Part shown: one piece after another, positions 26,692-34,421 of the stretch | Layout of the letters: each line of letters opens with the position of its first letter | Position numbering within the stretch: position 1 is the first letter of the stretch | Assembly: GCF_003854935.1 (NCBI RefSeq) | Contig: NZ_CP033969.1 | Location: 1,550,001-1,614,000, forward strand | Origin: Cupriavidus pauculus | GTDB lineage: Bacteria; Pseudomonadota; Gammaproteobacteria; Burkholderiales; Burkholderiaceae | Direction of reading: 5' to 3' | DNA length: 64,000 nucleotides | Position numbers and translations under genes: made by a program | The notes under the pieces: model-generated | What the model was told of the DNA's origin: nothing | Databases searched by the model: none | The model's input: only the letters and a program-made list of their open reading frames with translations

Positions 26692-27506
26692 GCGCGTGGT
26701 ACGAACCGCTGGCGGCCTGCCCGCAACTGGCGCTGCGCGACGTGCGGCTGCAGGCCGGCCCGCGCGTGCTGGTCGACCGGTTGTCGATGTCGATCGCGCC
26801 GGGCCAGCTCTGGTGCATCGTCGGCCCGAACGGCGTGGGCAAGTCCACGCTGATGGGCGTGCTGACCGGCCTGCGCGCGCCCGACGGCGGCAGCGTGGCG
26901 CTGGACGGCGCCGCCATGGGCCAGATCGCGCCGGCCGCGCTGGCCCGCCAGCGCGCCTACCTGCCGCAGGCCGTGCACGACACGTTCTCGATGGCCGTGG
27001 AGGATGCGGTGCGCGTGGGCCGCCATCCGCGCCTGAGCGGCTGGGGCTGGGGCCGGCGCGACGACGACCGCATCGTGCGCGACGTGATGACCGCGCTGGA
27101 CCTTGACGCGCTGGCTGCGCGCGACGTGCTGACGCTGTCCGGCGGCGAACGCCAGCGCGTGTCGCTGGCCGCCGTGCTGGCCCAACAGGCGCCGCTGCTG
27201 ATGCTGGACGAACCCGTGTCGCACCTGGACCTGCGGCACCAGATCATGGTGCTGGACGTCCTGCGCCGCCTGACCGCCGCAGGCCGCCACGCCGCCGTGG
27301 TCATCCTGCACGACCTGACCCTGGCGCGGCGCTACGCCAGCCATGCGCTGCTGATGGCCGAGGACGGCCCCGCGCTGCACGGCCCCGCGCCCGAAGTCCT
27401 GACTCCCGCGCAGTGCTCCCGCGCTCTGCGCACCCCGATCATCAGTCTCAGCGACGGCACGCACACCGCGCTGATCCCCGACGGATACCCCCATGAGCGA
27501 CATTGA
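26688..27506 (+). CDS. btuD: Vitamin B12 ABC transporter ATPase BtuD
   Basis: ATP-binding subunit pairing with BtuC. The 272-residue protein has Walker A GPNGVGKST, the Q-loop LPQAVHDTFS, ABC signature LSGGERQRV, Walker B LLMLDEPVSHLD and the switch His in VVILHD. ATGA overlap with btuC upstream and a 14-base overlap with cobO downstream show tight coupling. Confidence 0.92.
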   Translation: MSAWYEPLAACPQLALRDVRLQAGPRVLVDRLSMSIAPGQLWCIVGPNGVGKSTLMGVLTGLRAPDGGSVALDGAAMGQIAPAALARQRAYLPQAVHDTFSMAVEDAVRVGRHPRLSGWGWGRRDDDRIVRDVMTALDLDALAARDVLTLSGGERQRVSLAAVLAQQAPLLMLDEPVSHLDLRHQIMVLDVLRRLTAAGRHAAVVILHDLTLARRYASHALLMAEDGPALHGPAPEVLTPAQCSRALRTPIISLSDGTHTALIPDGYPHERH

Positions 27507-28128
27507 ACGAATCGACCCGGCCGACGCCGACGGCCGCGACGCGCGCCACAAGGCACGCATGGTCCGCAAGAAGGAAGTGGTGGATGCAAAGATCGCCGCC
27601 GCGCAGGCCGAGCGCGGCGTGATCGTCATCACCACCGGCAACGGCAAGGGCAAGTCCAGCTCGGGCTTCGGCATGGTGGTGCGGGCGATGGGCCACGGCA
27701 TGCGCACGGGCGTGGTCCAGTTCATCAAGGGCGCCATTCCCAGCGGCGAGGAACTGTTCCTGCAGCGCTTTCCGGACCAGTGCGCATTCCACGTGATGGG
27801 CGAGGGCTACACCTGGGAAACGCAGGACCGCGCGCGCGACGTGGCCAAGGCCGAGGCCGCCTGGGAGATCGCGCGCGGCATGCTGCGCGACCCATCGGTC
27901 GGGCTGGTGCTGCTGGACGAGCTGAACATCGCGCTGAAGCTGCACTACCTGGACGTCGACACCGTGATTGCCGACCTGCGCGCCCGTCCGCCGATGCAGC
28001 ACGTGGTCATCACCGGCCGCGGCGCGCCGCCCGCGCTGGTGGAGGCGGCCGACACCGTCACCGACATGACGCCGGTGAAGCACGCGTTCCAGCAGGGCAT
28101 CAAGGCCCAGCGCGGCGTGGAAATGTAG
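27493..28128 (+). CDS. cobO: Cob(I)yrinic acid a,c-diamide adenosyltransferase
   Basis: Transfers the adenosyl group of ATP to the cobalt of corrinoids. The 211-residue CobA/CobO/BtuR-family protein has the P-loop TGNGKGKSSSGFG, the block VQFIKGAIPSGEE and LVLLDELNIALKL. The N-terminal helix (about residues 1-35) is charged, as in family members. Its start lies 14 bases inside btuD. Position in a riboswitch-controlled operon fits adenosylation of imported corrinoids. Confidence 0.94.
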   Translation: MSDIERIDPADADGRDARHKARMVRKKEVVDAKIAAAQAERGVIVITTGNGKGKSSSGFGMVVRAMGHGMRTGVVQFIKGAIPSGEELFLQRFPDQCAFHVMGEGYTWETQDRARDVAKAEAAWEIARGMLRDPSVGLVLLDELNIALKLHYLDVDTVIADLRARPPMQHVVITGRGAPPALVEAADTVTDMTPVKHAFQQGIKAQRGVEM

Positions 28129-28143
28129 CCCGGGAAGCGTCCG

Positions 28144-29214
28144 ATGACCATGACCCCCTTTGCCGATGTCGCGCTGACGCTGCCGCCCGTCGCGCCGCTG
28201 GACCAGACGCTGCGCGCGGCGCTGCAGGCCGCCATCGACGACAAGACCAAGCCGCCCGGATCGCTGGGCCGGCTTGAATCGCTGGCGCTACAGATCGGCC
28301 TGATCCGTGGCGACGCGGCGCCCGTGCTGTCCCGCCCGGCCGTCATCGTGTTCGCCGGTGACCATGGCGTGGCCGATGCCGGCGTCAGCGCGTTCCCGGC
28401 CGAGGTCACCGCCCAGATGGTGCTGAACTTCCTGAACGGCGGCGCGGCGATCAACGTGTTCACGCGGCTGCACGGGCTGGCGCTGGAAGTGGTGGACGTG
28501 GGCGTGCGCGCGCCGTTGCCGGCCGCGCCGGGGCTGGTCAACTGCCGGGTGGCGAATGGCACGCGCAACTTTGTCGACGCCCCGGCCATGACGCCGGCGC
28601 AGGCCGGCGCGGCGCTCAATGCCGGCATCGCGCGCGTGCTGCGCCATGCGCAGCTTGGCACCAACGTGATGGGCTTTGGCGAGATGGGCATCGCCAATAC
28701 CTCGGCGGCGGCCTGCCTGATGAGCCGGCTGACCGGGCTGCCCATCGAGGCGTGCATCGGCCGTGGCACCGGGCTGGACGACGCCGGCGTGGCGCACAAG
28801 CGCGCGGTGCTGTCGCAGGCGCTGGCGTGCCATGCCGGCGTGACCGATCCGCTCGACGTGCTGGCCACGTTCGGCGGCTTCGAGATCGCGGCGATGACCG
28901 GCGCCTACCTGGCCGCGGCGGCCAGCCGGATGGTGATCCTGGTGGATGGCTTCATCGCGTCGGCGGCGCTGCTGGTGGCCGCGCGCATCGACCCGAACGT
29001 GCTGCAGTACTGCGTGTTCTCGCATTGCTCGCACGAGCAGGGCCACCGCGCGCTGCTGGCCGAATTCGGCGCCGAGCCGCTGCTGGCGCTGGACCTGCGC
29101 CTGGGCGAAGGCACCGGCGCCGCGCTGGCGTGGCCGCTGGTGGCCTCGGCGGCGGCCTTCCTGCGCGAGATGGCCACGTTCAGCGGCGCCGGCGTCAGCA
29201 ACGCGTCGGCATAG
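28144..29214 (+). CDS. cobT: Nicotinate-nucleotide--dimethylbenzimidazole phosphoribosyltransferase
   Basis: Makes alpha-ribazole phosphate, the activated lower ligand of B12. The 356-residue protein keeps DKTKPPGSLGRLE near the start, FAGDHGVADAGVSAFP, GEMGIANTSAAAC and the C-terminal LRLGEGTGAAL with the catalytic Glu. It lies 15 bases after cobO and 16 before cobS. Confidence 0.95.
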   Translation: MTMTPFADVALTLPPVAPLDQTLRAALQAAIDDKTKPPGSLGRLESLALQIGLIRGDAAPVLSRPAVIVFAGDHGVADAGVSAFPAEVTAQMVLNFLNGGAAINVFTRLHGLALEVVDVGVRAPLPAAPGLVNCRVANGTRNFVDAPAMTPAQAGAALNAGIARVLRHAQLGTNVMGFGEMGIANTSAAACLMSRLTGLPIEACIGRGTGLDDAGVAHKRAVLSQALACHAGVTDPLDVLATFGGFEIAAMTGAYLAAAASRMVILVDGFIASAALLVAARIDPNVLQYCVFSHCSHEQGHRALLAEFGAEPLLALDLRLGEGTGAALAWPLVASAAAFLREMATFSGAGVSNASA

Positions 29215-29230
29215 CGGCAAGGGGGCGAGC

Positions 29231-30007
29231 ATGGCCGACGAACTCCGCTTCTTCCTGACCGCCGTGGGCTACTTCACGCGCGTGCCGTTGCCGCAGCGGC
29301 TGGCAAGCTGGGTCGGCTTTGCGCCGCACTACCTGAACGCCGCCGCGCGCTACTTTCCGCTGGTGGGGCTGCTGGTGGGCCTGGCCGGCGCCGCGGTCAC
29401 GGGTCTTTCGTGGCAGTTCTGGTCGCCGCCGGTGGCCATCGTGCTGGGCATGGCGGCCACGCTGCTGCTGACGGGTGCGTTCCACGAGGACGGGCTGGCC
29501 GATTGCGTTGATGCGTTCGGCGGCGGCTACCGGCGCGAGGACGTGCTGGAAATCATGCATGACTCCCGCGTCGGCGCGTTTGGCGCGATTGCCCTCGTCG
29601 TGGCGCTGCTGCTGAAGTGGCAACTGCTGGTGTCGGTGGAAGACCGCGCCGATGCCGGGCTGCTGCTGGCCGTGCTGGTGGCCGCGCACGGTGCCAGCCG
29701 CGCCATGGCGATCACGTTCCTGGCCACGCACGACTACGTGCGCGCCGAAGGCAAGGCCAAGCCCGTGGCGCAGCGGCTGGAGACGCGCAGCCTGCTGTTC
29801 GCGCTTGCCTGCGGCGCGGTGCCGCTGCTGCTGATCTCGCCGGTGTTCGCGGCGGTGGTGGTGCTGGTGCTGGCGGGCCTGCGCGCGGCGCTGGGCGCGT
29901 ACTTCGTGCGCCGCATCGGCGGCTATACCGGCGACTGCCTGGGCATGGCGCAGCAACTGGCCGAACTGTCGATCTACCTCGTGGCGGCCGCATGGAAGTG
30001 GTACTGA
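29231..30007 (+). CDS. cobS: Adenosylcobinamide-GDP ribazoletransferase (cobalamin synthase)
   Basis: Integral membrane enzyme joining adenosylcobinamide-GDP with alpha-ribazole (phosphate). The 258-residue protein has several membrane helices and the metal-binding motif FHEDGLADCVDAFGGG, followed by MHDSRVGAFGAIA. ATG 29231 follows AAGGGGGCGAGC. It overlaps the phosphatase gene by 16 bases. Confidence 0.94.
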   Translation: MADELRFFLTAVGYFTRVPLPQRLASWVGFAPHYLNAAARYFPLVGLLVGLAGAAVTGLSWQFWSPPVAIVLGMAATLLLTGAFHEDGLADCVDAFGGGYRREDVLEIMHDSRVGAFGAIALVVALLLKWQLLVSVEDRADAGLLLAVLVAAHGASRAMAITFLATHDYVRAEGKAKPVAQRLETRSLLFALACGAVPLLLISPVFAAVVVLVLAGLRAALGAYFVRRIGGYTGDCLGMAQQLAELSIYLVAAAWKWY

Positions 30008-30570
30008 TCCGCCACGCGCAGCCCGACGTGGCCGAGGGCGTCTGCTACGGCCGGCTGGACCTCGCGCTGGCGCAGCCCGTGGCGCCGCTGGCGTCGATCG
30101 TCGCCCAGCTCGCGCCGCCGGCGCGCATCGTCACCAGCCCGGCCCGCCGCGCGCGCGACACCGCCACGCTGCTGGCCGATTGCCTGGCCGCGCCGCCGGT
30201 CTGCGAGGCGGAGCCGGCGCTGCGCGAGATGGATTTCGGCACCTGGGAAGGCCAGCGCTGGGACGCGATTCCGCGCGACACGCTGGACCTGTGGGCCGCC
30301 GACCTGTTGCACGCCCGGCCCCACGGCGGCGAGAGCCCCGCGCAGGCCATGGCGCGCGTGACGGCCTGGGCCGACGCGCTCGATGCGGGCGCCGACGCGC
30401 GGCTCTGGGCGGTCACCCACGCCGGCCCGATGCGCATGCTGGCCGCGCACTGGCTGGGCCTGCCGCTGGCCCAGACGCTGCACTGGTCGCTGGGATTCGC
30501 CGCGACGTGCAAGTTCGTGCTGGAAGGTGGGACGGTCAGGCTGGGGTGGTGGAATCGCGTGGTGGGTTGA
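29992..30570 (+). CDS. cobC: Histidine phosphatase, probable alpha-ribazole phosphatase
   Basis: A 192-residue phosphoglycerate-mutase-like phosphatase with the catalytic RHA motif (LIRHAQPD, where RHG is more common), TSPARRARDTA, the acid/base region REMDFGTWEGQRWD and the second His in AVTHAGPMRML. Overlap with cobS and the operon indicate the CobC role of removing phosphate from alpha-ribazole-P or adenosylcobalamin-P. The fold alone would not fix the substrate. Last gene of the plus-strand B12 operon. Confidence 0.88.
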   Translation: MEVVLIRHAQPDVAEGVCYGRLDLALAQPVAPLASIVAQLAPPARIVTSPARRARDTATLLADCLAAPPVCEAEPALREMDFGTWEGQRWDAIPRDTLDLWAADLLHARPHGGESPAQAMARVTAWADALDAGADARLWAVTHAGPMRMLAAHWLGLPLAQTLHWSLGFAATCKFVLEGGTVRLGWWNRVVG

Positions 30571-30598
30571 TCAGCGGCTGGCCCTCACCTCCTACCGA

Positions 30599-30681
30599 TC
30601 TCCCGCGTTGTGGGAGATGGAAATCCATCGGCAATTCAGATGCTGCCGGTTTGCTCCCCTCGCCCGCAAGCGGGAGCGGGG
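30599..30681. repeat. Two GC-rich palindromes between cobC and btuF
   Basis: TCTCCC...GGGAGA (30599-30617), overlapping a GATGG/CCATC hairpin (30616-30629), then an imperfect CCCCTCGCCCGC / GCGGGAGCGGGG palindrome (30656-30681). Both are degenerate members of the family in the array at 10016. They fill the 151-bp gap between converging genes and may limit read-through. Confidence 0.65.
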
Positions 30682-30721
30682 CCGGGGGAGCGGGCCAGCG
30701 CGTCCCGCACCACCGGCATCC

Positions 30722-31618
30722 TCACCGCCCCCTGCGCCCCCGCGCCACCTCCAGGTCCTTGCAGATTTCCGCCGCCCCCTGCACCACGCGGGGGCCGGCG
30801 CGGTTGACCAGGTCGCCGTCGATGGTGAACAGGTTGTTGCGCGCCACGGCGGTGACCTGCTTCCACTTCTCCCATATCGAAAAATCGGCCAGCGGCTTGT
30901 CGGGGCGCGTGGCGCCCATGGCGGCCGTCAGCATGACCTCGGGGTTGCCGGCGATCACCGCTTCGACGGACACGGTGGGCACCAGCGGCGCCTCGGTGGC
31001 AAACAGGTTGCGGCCGCCGCAGAGCGTCAGCAGGTCGCTCACGAGGTGCTGGCCGTTCAGCGTCATCAGCGGCTGCTGCCAGACCTGGTAGAACACCGTG
31101 ACCGGCGGGCGGCCCGCGTAGGTGCGGCGCAGCGTGTCCACCTGCTGGCGGAAGTCGCTCGCGGCGCGGCGGGCGACGGGTTCGGTGCCCATCAGCGTGC
31201 CGAGCTTTTCCAGATTCTCGGGGATGGTCTCCAGCCGGCGCGGCTCGCTGTAGAACACCGGCATGCCCAGCGCGCGCAGGCGGTCGGTCTGCTTCTGGGC
31301 GTTGCCATGGCGCCAGACCACGATCAGGTCCGGCTTGAGCGCGGCAATGCGTTCCAGGTCCAGCGCCTTGTTGTCGCCCACGCGCGGGATGTCGCGCGCC
31401 TGCGGCGGGTAGTCGCTGTAGCTGACCGTGCCGACGATGCGCTCGCCGCCGCCGGCCGCGTAGATCATTTCGGTCACGTGCGGCGCCAGCGAGACCACGC
31501 GCCGCGCGGGCTGGGCCAGCGTGACGGTCTGGCCCGCGTCGTCGACCACGGTGATGGCGGCGTGCGCGGGCAGGGTGGCGGCCAGCAGGGCGGCCAGCAT
31601 GAAGGATTTAAAGGCCAT
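30722..31618 (-). CDS. btuF: Cobalamin-binding periplasmic protein BtuF
   Basis: A 298-residue periplasmic binding protein with a signal peptide at residues 1-20 (MAFKSFMLAALLAATLPAHA) and the class III binding-protein fold: RRVVSLAPHVTEMIYAAG, DLIVVWRHGN, and the long connecting helix. It supplies the receptor missing from the btuC-btuD operon. ATG 31618 opens the signal peptide; the frame continues upstream inside cobD. The first 11 bases overlap the cobD end. Confidence 0.9.
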   Translation of the reverse strand: MAFKSFMLAALLAATLPAHAAITVVDDAGQTVTLAQPARRVVSLAPHVTEMIYAAGGGERIVGTVSYSDYPPQARDIPRVGDNKALDLERIAALKPDLIVVWRHGNAQKQTDRLRALGMPVFYSEPRRLETIPENLEKLGTLMGTEPVARRAASDFRQQVDTLRRTYAGRPPVTVFYQVWQQPLMTLNGQHLVSDLLTLCGGRNLFATEAPLVPTVSVEAVIAGNPEVMLTAAMGATRPDKPLADFSIWEKWKQVTAVARNNLFTIDGDLVNRAGPRVVQGAAEICKDLEVARGRRGR

Positions 31619-32636
31619 CGGCATCGGGCAGGGGAAGGGTCTTGTCGAGCGCGCGGGCCAGTTGGTCCCACGCCCGGGGCTGGTCCGGCGGCAGGCCGAA
31701 ACGCAGGCTCGGCGGCTGGCCGCCGGCGGCATCGAAATAACGGGTCCAGACGCGGCACGTCGCCAGCGCCACGTGCAGGCGCCGCGCGTGGGCGTGCGGC
31801 ACCCAGCAGAACAGCGGGTGCGATGCCACTGCCAGGCCGTGGCCGGTCAGCAGCGTCGCCAGCCGGTGCCCGCTGGCGGCCAGATGGTCGCGTGCATGGG
31901 CCTGCCAGCCGGCATCCGCCAGCGCGGTCCGGGCGATGGCGCGGGCCGGGCCCGAGACGGCCCAGTGGCCCAGTTCGGCATCGAGCGCGTCAAGCAGGGC
32001 CGGCGCCGCCAGCACAAAGCCGCAGCGGACGCCCGCGAGCCCGAAGAACTTGCCCAGCGAGCGCAGCACGACCAGCCCCGGCCTATCGGCGTGGGACGCG
32101 AGCGAGCCGCCGGGCGTGGCATCCATGAATGCCTCGTCGACCAGCAGCGTGCCGTCGCGCGCCGCCAGCCGGCGGTGCCAGTGCCGCAGCGTGTCCGACG
32201 GCACGCGGCGCGTGGTCGGGTTGTTCGGCGTGACGACGACCAGATGGTCGAGCGCGTCGGCCAGGTCGTGGCGGCCGAAGTCGGCTTCATCGAGCAGCAC
32301 GACGGTGTGCCCGGCACGGGCGAAGGCCGGCGCGTACTCGCTGTAGCCCAGCGCGGCGATGCCCACGCGGCCGGGCCGCAGCAGGCGCGGCAGCGTGCGG
32401 ATGGCCGCCTGCGAGCCGGCCACGGGCAGCGCGTGCGGTGCGCCGTAGTAGCGGGCGGCCAGCGCGGCGAGGTCGTCGTCCTCGGGCAGCCGGTGCCAGG
32501 CGGCGGCGGGCAGCGCCGGCACCGGGTACCCGTCGGGATGGATGCCGGTGGACAGGTCGAGCCAGTCCGCGGCCGGCCCGCCGAATTCACGGATGGCCTG
32601 CTGCAGGTTGCCGCCGTGGCGGATGGTGGACGTCAT
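31608..32636 (-). CDS. cobD: L-threonine-O-3-phosphate decarboxylase CobD
   Basis: PLP enzyme making (R)-1-aminopropan-2-ol O-2-phosphate, the linker between corrin ring and nucleotide loop. The 342-residue class I/II aminotransferase-fold protein begins with the family-typical RHGGNLQQA, then VVVTPNNPTTRR, LLVDEAFMD and the PLP lysine Lys196 in LRSLGKFFGL. It is called cobC in Pseudomonas naming. ATGA overlap with cbiB upstream; it continues into btuF downstream. Confidence 0.92.
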   Translation of the reverse strand: MTSTIRHGGNLQQAIREFGGPAADWLDLSTGIHPDGYPVPALPAAAWHRLPEDDDLAALAARYYGAPHALPVAGSQAAIRTLPRLLRPGRVGIAALGYSEYAPAFARAGHTVVLLDEADFGRHDLADALDHLVVVTPNNPTTRRVPSDTLRHWHRRLAARDGTLLVDEAFMDATPGGSLASHADRPGLVVLRSLGKFFGLAGVRCGFVLAAPALLDALDAELGHWAVSGPARAIARTALADAGWQAHARDHLAASGHRLATLLTGHGLAVASHPLFCWVPHAHARRLHVALATCRVWTRYFDAAGGQPPSLRFGLPPDQPRAWDQLARALDKTLPLPDADGL

Positions 32637-33598
32637 GAAGCGGAGATCAGATGGATGGCCGGCACGCTCAGCATCGCCACGCCAAGCCACAGCCAGAGCG
32701 TGCGCTGCACCAGCCGCAGGCAGGCCAGCACGTGGGCGGCGCGCGGCGCATCGCCCACGCCCAGCGGCGGGCGGGCTTCCCATTCGCCGTGGTAGCGCGC
32801 GCCGCCGCCCAGCGCCACGCCCACCGCGCCGGCGCCGGCCGCCATCACCGGGCCGGCGTTGGGACTGGACCACGCCGCGGCCTGCGTACGCCAGCAGCGC
32901 AGCGCCTGCGCGGTGGCGCCCAGCAGCGCATACGACAGCGCGGTCAGCCGCGCGGGAATCAGGTTGAGCAGGTCGTCGATGCGTGCCGCCGCCCAGCCGA
33001 ACATGGCCCAGCGCGGCGTGCGGTAGCCCCACATCGCGTCGAGCGTGTTGGCCAGCCGGAACACGATGACGGCCGGCGCGCCGCCGACCAGGAACCAGAA
33101 CAGCGCGCCAAAGACGGCATCGTTGCCGTTCTCCAGCGCCGATTCGCAGGCGGCGCGGGCCAGCGCCTCGGCGTCGGCATCGGCCGTATCGCGCGACACG
33201 ATGCGGGCGGTCAGCGTGCGCGCGGCGGGCAGGTCGTCGGCGGCCAGTGCATCGGCAATCGGGGCGATATGGCGCGCGAGGCTGCAGGCGCCCAGCGCGA
33301 AGTAGAGCGCCAGCACGTGCAGCGTCCACGCCAGCACCGGATGCACGGCGCCGGCCATGCCGACCAGCCACGCCACGGCGGCGGCGGGCCCGAGCACCGC
33401 GGCCGACCACGCGAGCAGCCCCGCCGCGCGCTGGCGCAGCGGGTGGCTGCCGGGGCGGTTCAGCCGGTTGGCGACGGCCGTGGCCAGGCGGCCAAAGCCG
33501 ACCAGCGGATGCCAGCGGCGCGGCTCGCCGAGCCAGCGGTCCAGCAGCACGCCGGCGAGCGCGGCGGCCACGCAGGCCGGCCAGGACAACAGCATCAT
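32633..33598 (-). CDS. cbiB: Adenosylcobinamide-phosphate synthase CbiB
   Basis: Membrane enzyme attaching aminopropanol phosphate to adenosylcobyric acid. The 321-residue protein keeps LLDRWLGEPRRWHPLVGFGRL, IVSRDTADADAEALARAACES and LENGNDAVFGALFWF, with several membrane helices. The start at 33598 overlaps the cobU stop by ATGA, and its stop overlaps cobD by ATGA, so cobU-cbiB-cobD are translated as a chain. Confidence 0.93.
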   Translation of the reverse strand: MMLLSWPACVAAALAGVLLDRWLGEPRRWHPLVGFGRLATAVANRLNRPGSHPLRQRAAGLLAWSAAVLGPAAAVAWLVGMAGAVHPVLAWTLHVLALYFALGACSLARHIAPIADALAADDLPAARTLTARIVSRDTADADAEALARAACESALENGNDAVFGALFWFLVGGAPAVIVFRLANTLDAMWGYRTPRWAMFGWAAARIDDLLNLIPARLTALSYALLGATAQALRCWRTQAAAWSSPNAGPVMAAGAGAVGVALGGGARYHGEWEARPPLGVGDAPRAAHVLACLRLVQRTLWLWLGVAMLSVPAIHLISAS

Positions 33599-34329
33599 CG
33601 TGCGGCGTGCAGGCGGGAAGGGGGCGGGTCCTTGATCGCGACCGGGATGCCGGCCACGAGCAGCCGCACGCGGTCGGCGGTGGCGGCCAGCTTCTGGTTG
33701 AGCCGGCCCAGTTCGTCGACGTAGAAGCGGGTGATGGCGCCCATCGGCACCACGCCGAAGCCGATCTCGTTCGAGACCAGGATCACGTGGCCGGGCAGCA
33801 TCGGCAGCGCGGTCATCAGCGCGTCGATTTCCTCGGTAAAGGCCGGCGGCGGCGTGATGACGCCGTGCTCGGGGTAGTCGCGGCCGTCGCCGAAGATCAG
33901 GTTGTTGAGCCACAGCGTCACGCAGTCCACCAGGATGCAGCCGTCGTGGCGCGCGTGCGCGTAGAGCGCGTCGGCCAGGTGCACGGGTTCCTCGACGAGC
34001 GTCCAGTCTGCGGGGCGGCGTGCCCGGTGCAGCGCGATGCGGACTTCCATCTCCTCGTCGGCCGGTTCGGCGTTGTGCCGGGCCGTGGCGATGTAGGTGA
34101 CCGGCCCGCGCGTCAGCGCCGCGTGGTCGGTGGCCAGTTGCTCGGCGAAATGGCTCTTGCCGGAGCGCGCGCCGCCGAGCACCAGCGTCAGCTCGCGCGG
34201 CGCGGCGGTGCCGGCCTGCGGCTGCGGGGCCGGGGCGGTGTCGGGTTCGACGTCCGCGGCCGCGCCTGCCGAAGCCGGCTCGGTGGTGGCCGAGAGATTG
34301 AGCGCCCGAGGCGTGGCGGGGGTCTTCAT
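33595..34329 (-). CDS. cobU: Adenosylcobinamide kinase / guanylyltransferase CobU, with N-terminal extension
   Basis: Bifunctional enzyme that phosphorylates adenosylcobinamide and transfers GMP to it. The P-loop GGARSGKS lies at residues 52-59; in ordinary CobU it is within the first 15 residues. The preceding ~45 residues are Ala/Pro/Thr-rich and look disordered. VSNEIGFGVVP and the VDCVTLWLNNL block are canonical. No ribosome site precedes ATG 34329; a TACAAT ends 7 bases before it, so the mRNA may be leaderless. A later start is not excluded but none is obvious before the core. Confidence 0.9.
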   Translation of the reverse strand: MKTPATPRALNLSATTEPASAGAAADVEPDTAPAPQPQAGTAAPRELTLVLGGARSGKSHFAEQLATDHAALTRGPVTYIATARHNAEPADEEMEVRIALHRARRPADWTLVEEPVHLADALYAHARHDGCILVDCVTLWLNNLIFGDGRDYPEHGVITPPPAFTEEIDALMTALPMLPGHVILVSNEIGFGVVPMGAITRFYVDELGRLNQKLAATADRVRLLVAGIPVAIKDPPPSRLHAAR

Positions 34330-34336
34330 CGGGCGT

Positions 34337-34342
34337 ATTGTA
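34337..34342 (-). promoter_or_regulatory. -10 element of cobU, suggests leaderless mRNA
   Basis: TACAAT on the minus strand ends 7 bases before the cobU ATG, so transcription should start at or one base before the A. No clear -35 is seen. It faces the cobQ -10 element across 67 bp. Confidence 0.45.
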
Positions 34343-34409
34343 GCCGCCGCATCCGCGCCCCGCACGCACGGTTTTTGCAGGCCGGCGCCCGCCGCGCCAA
34401 CCCTGCTGC

Positions 34410-34415
34410 GATAAT
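34410..34415 (+). promoter_or_regulatory. -10 element of cobQ, suggests leaderless mRNA
   Basis: GATAAT ends 6 bases before the cobQ ATG; a start 7 bases past the hexamer falls on the A of ATG 34422. The intervening CGCGCG holds no ribosome site. The -35 is poor. Confidence 0.45.
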
Positions 34416-34421
34416 CGCGCG

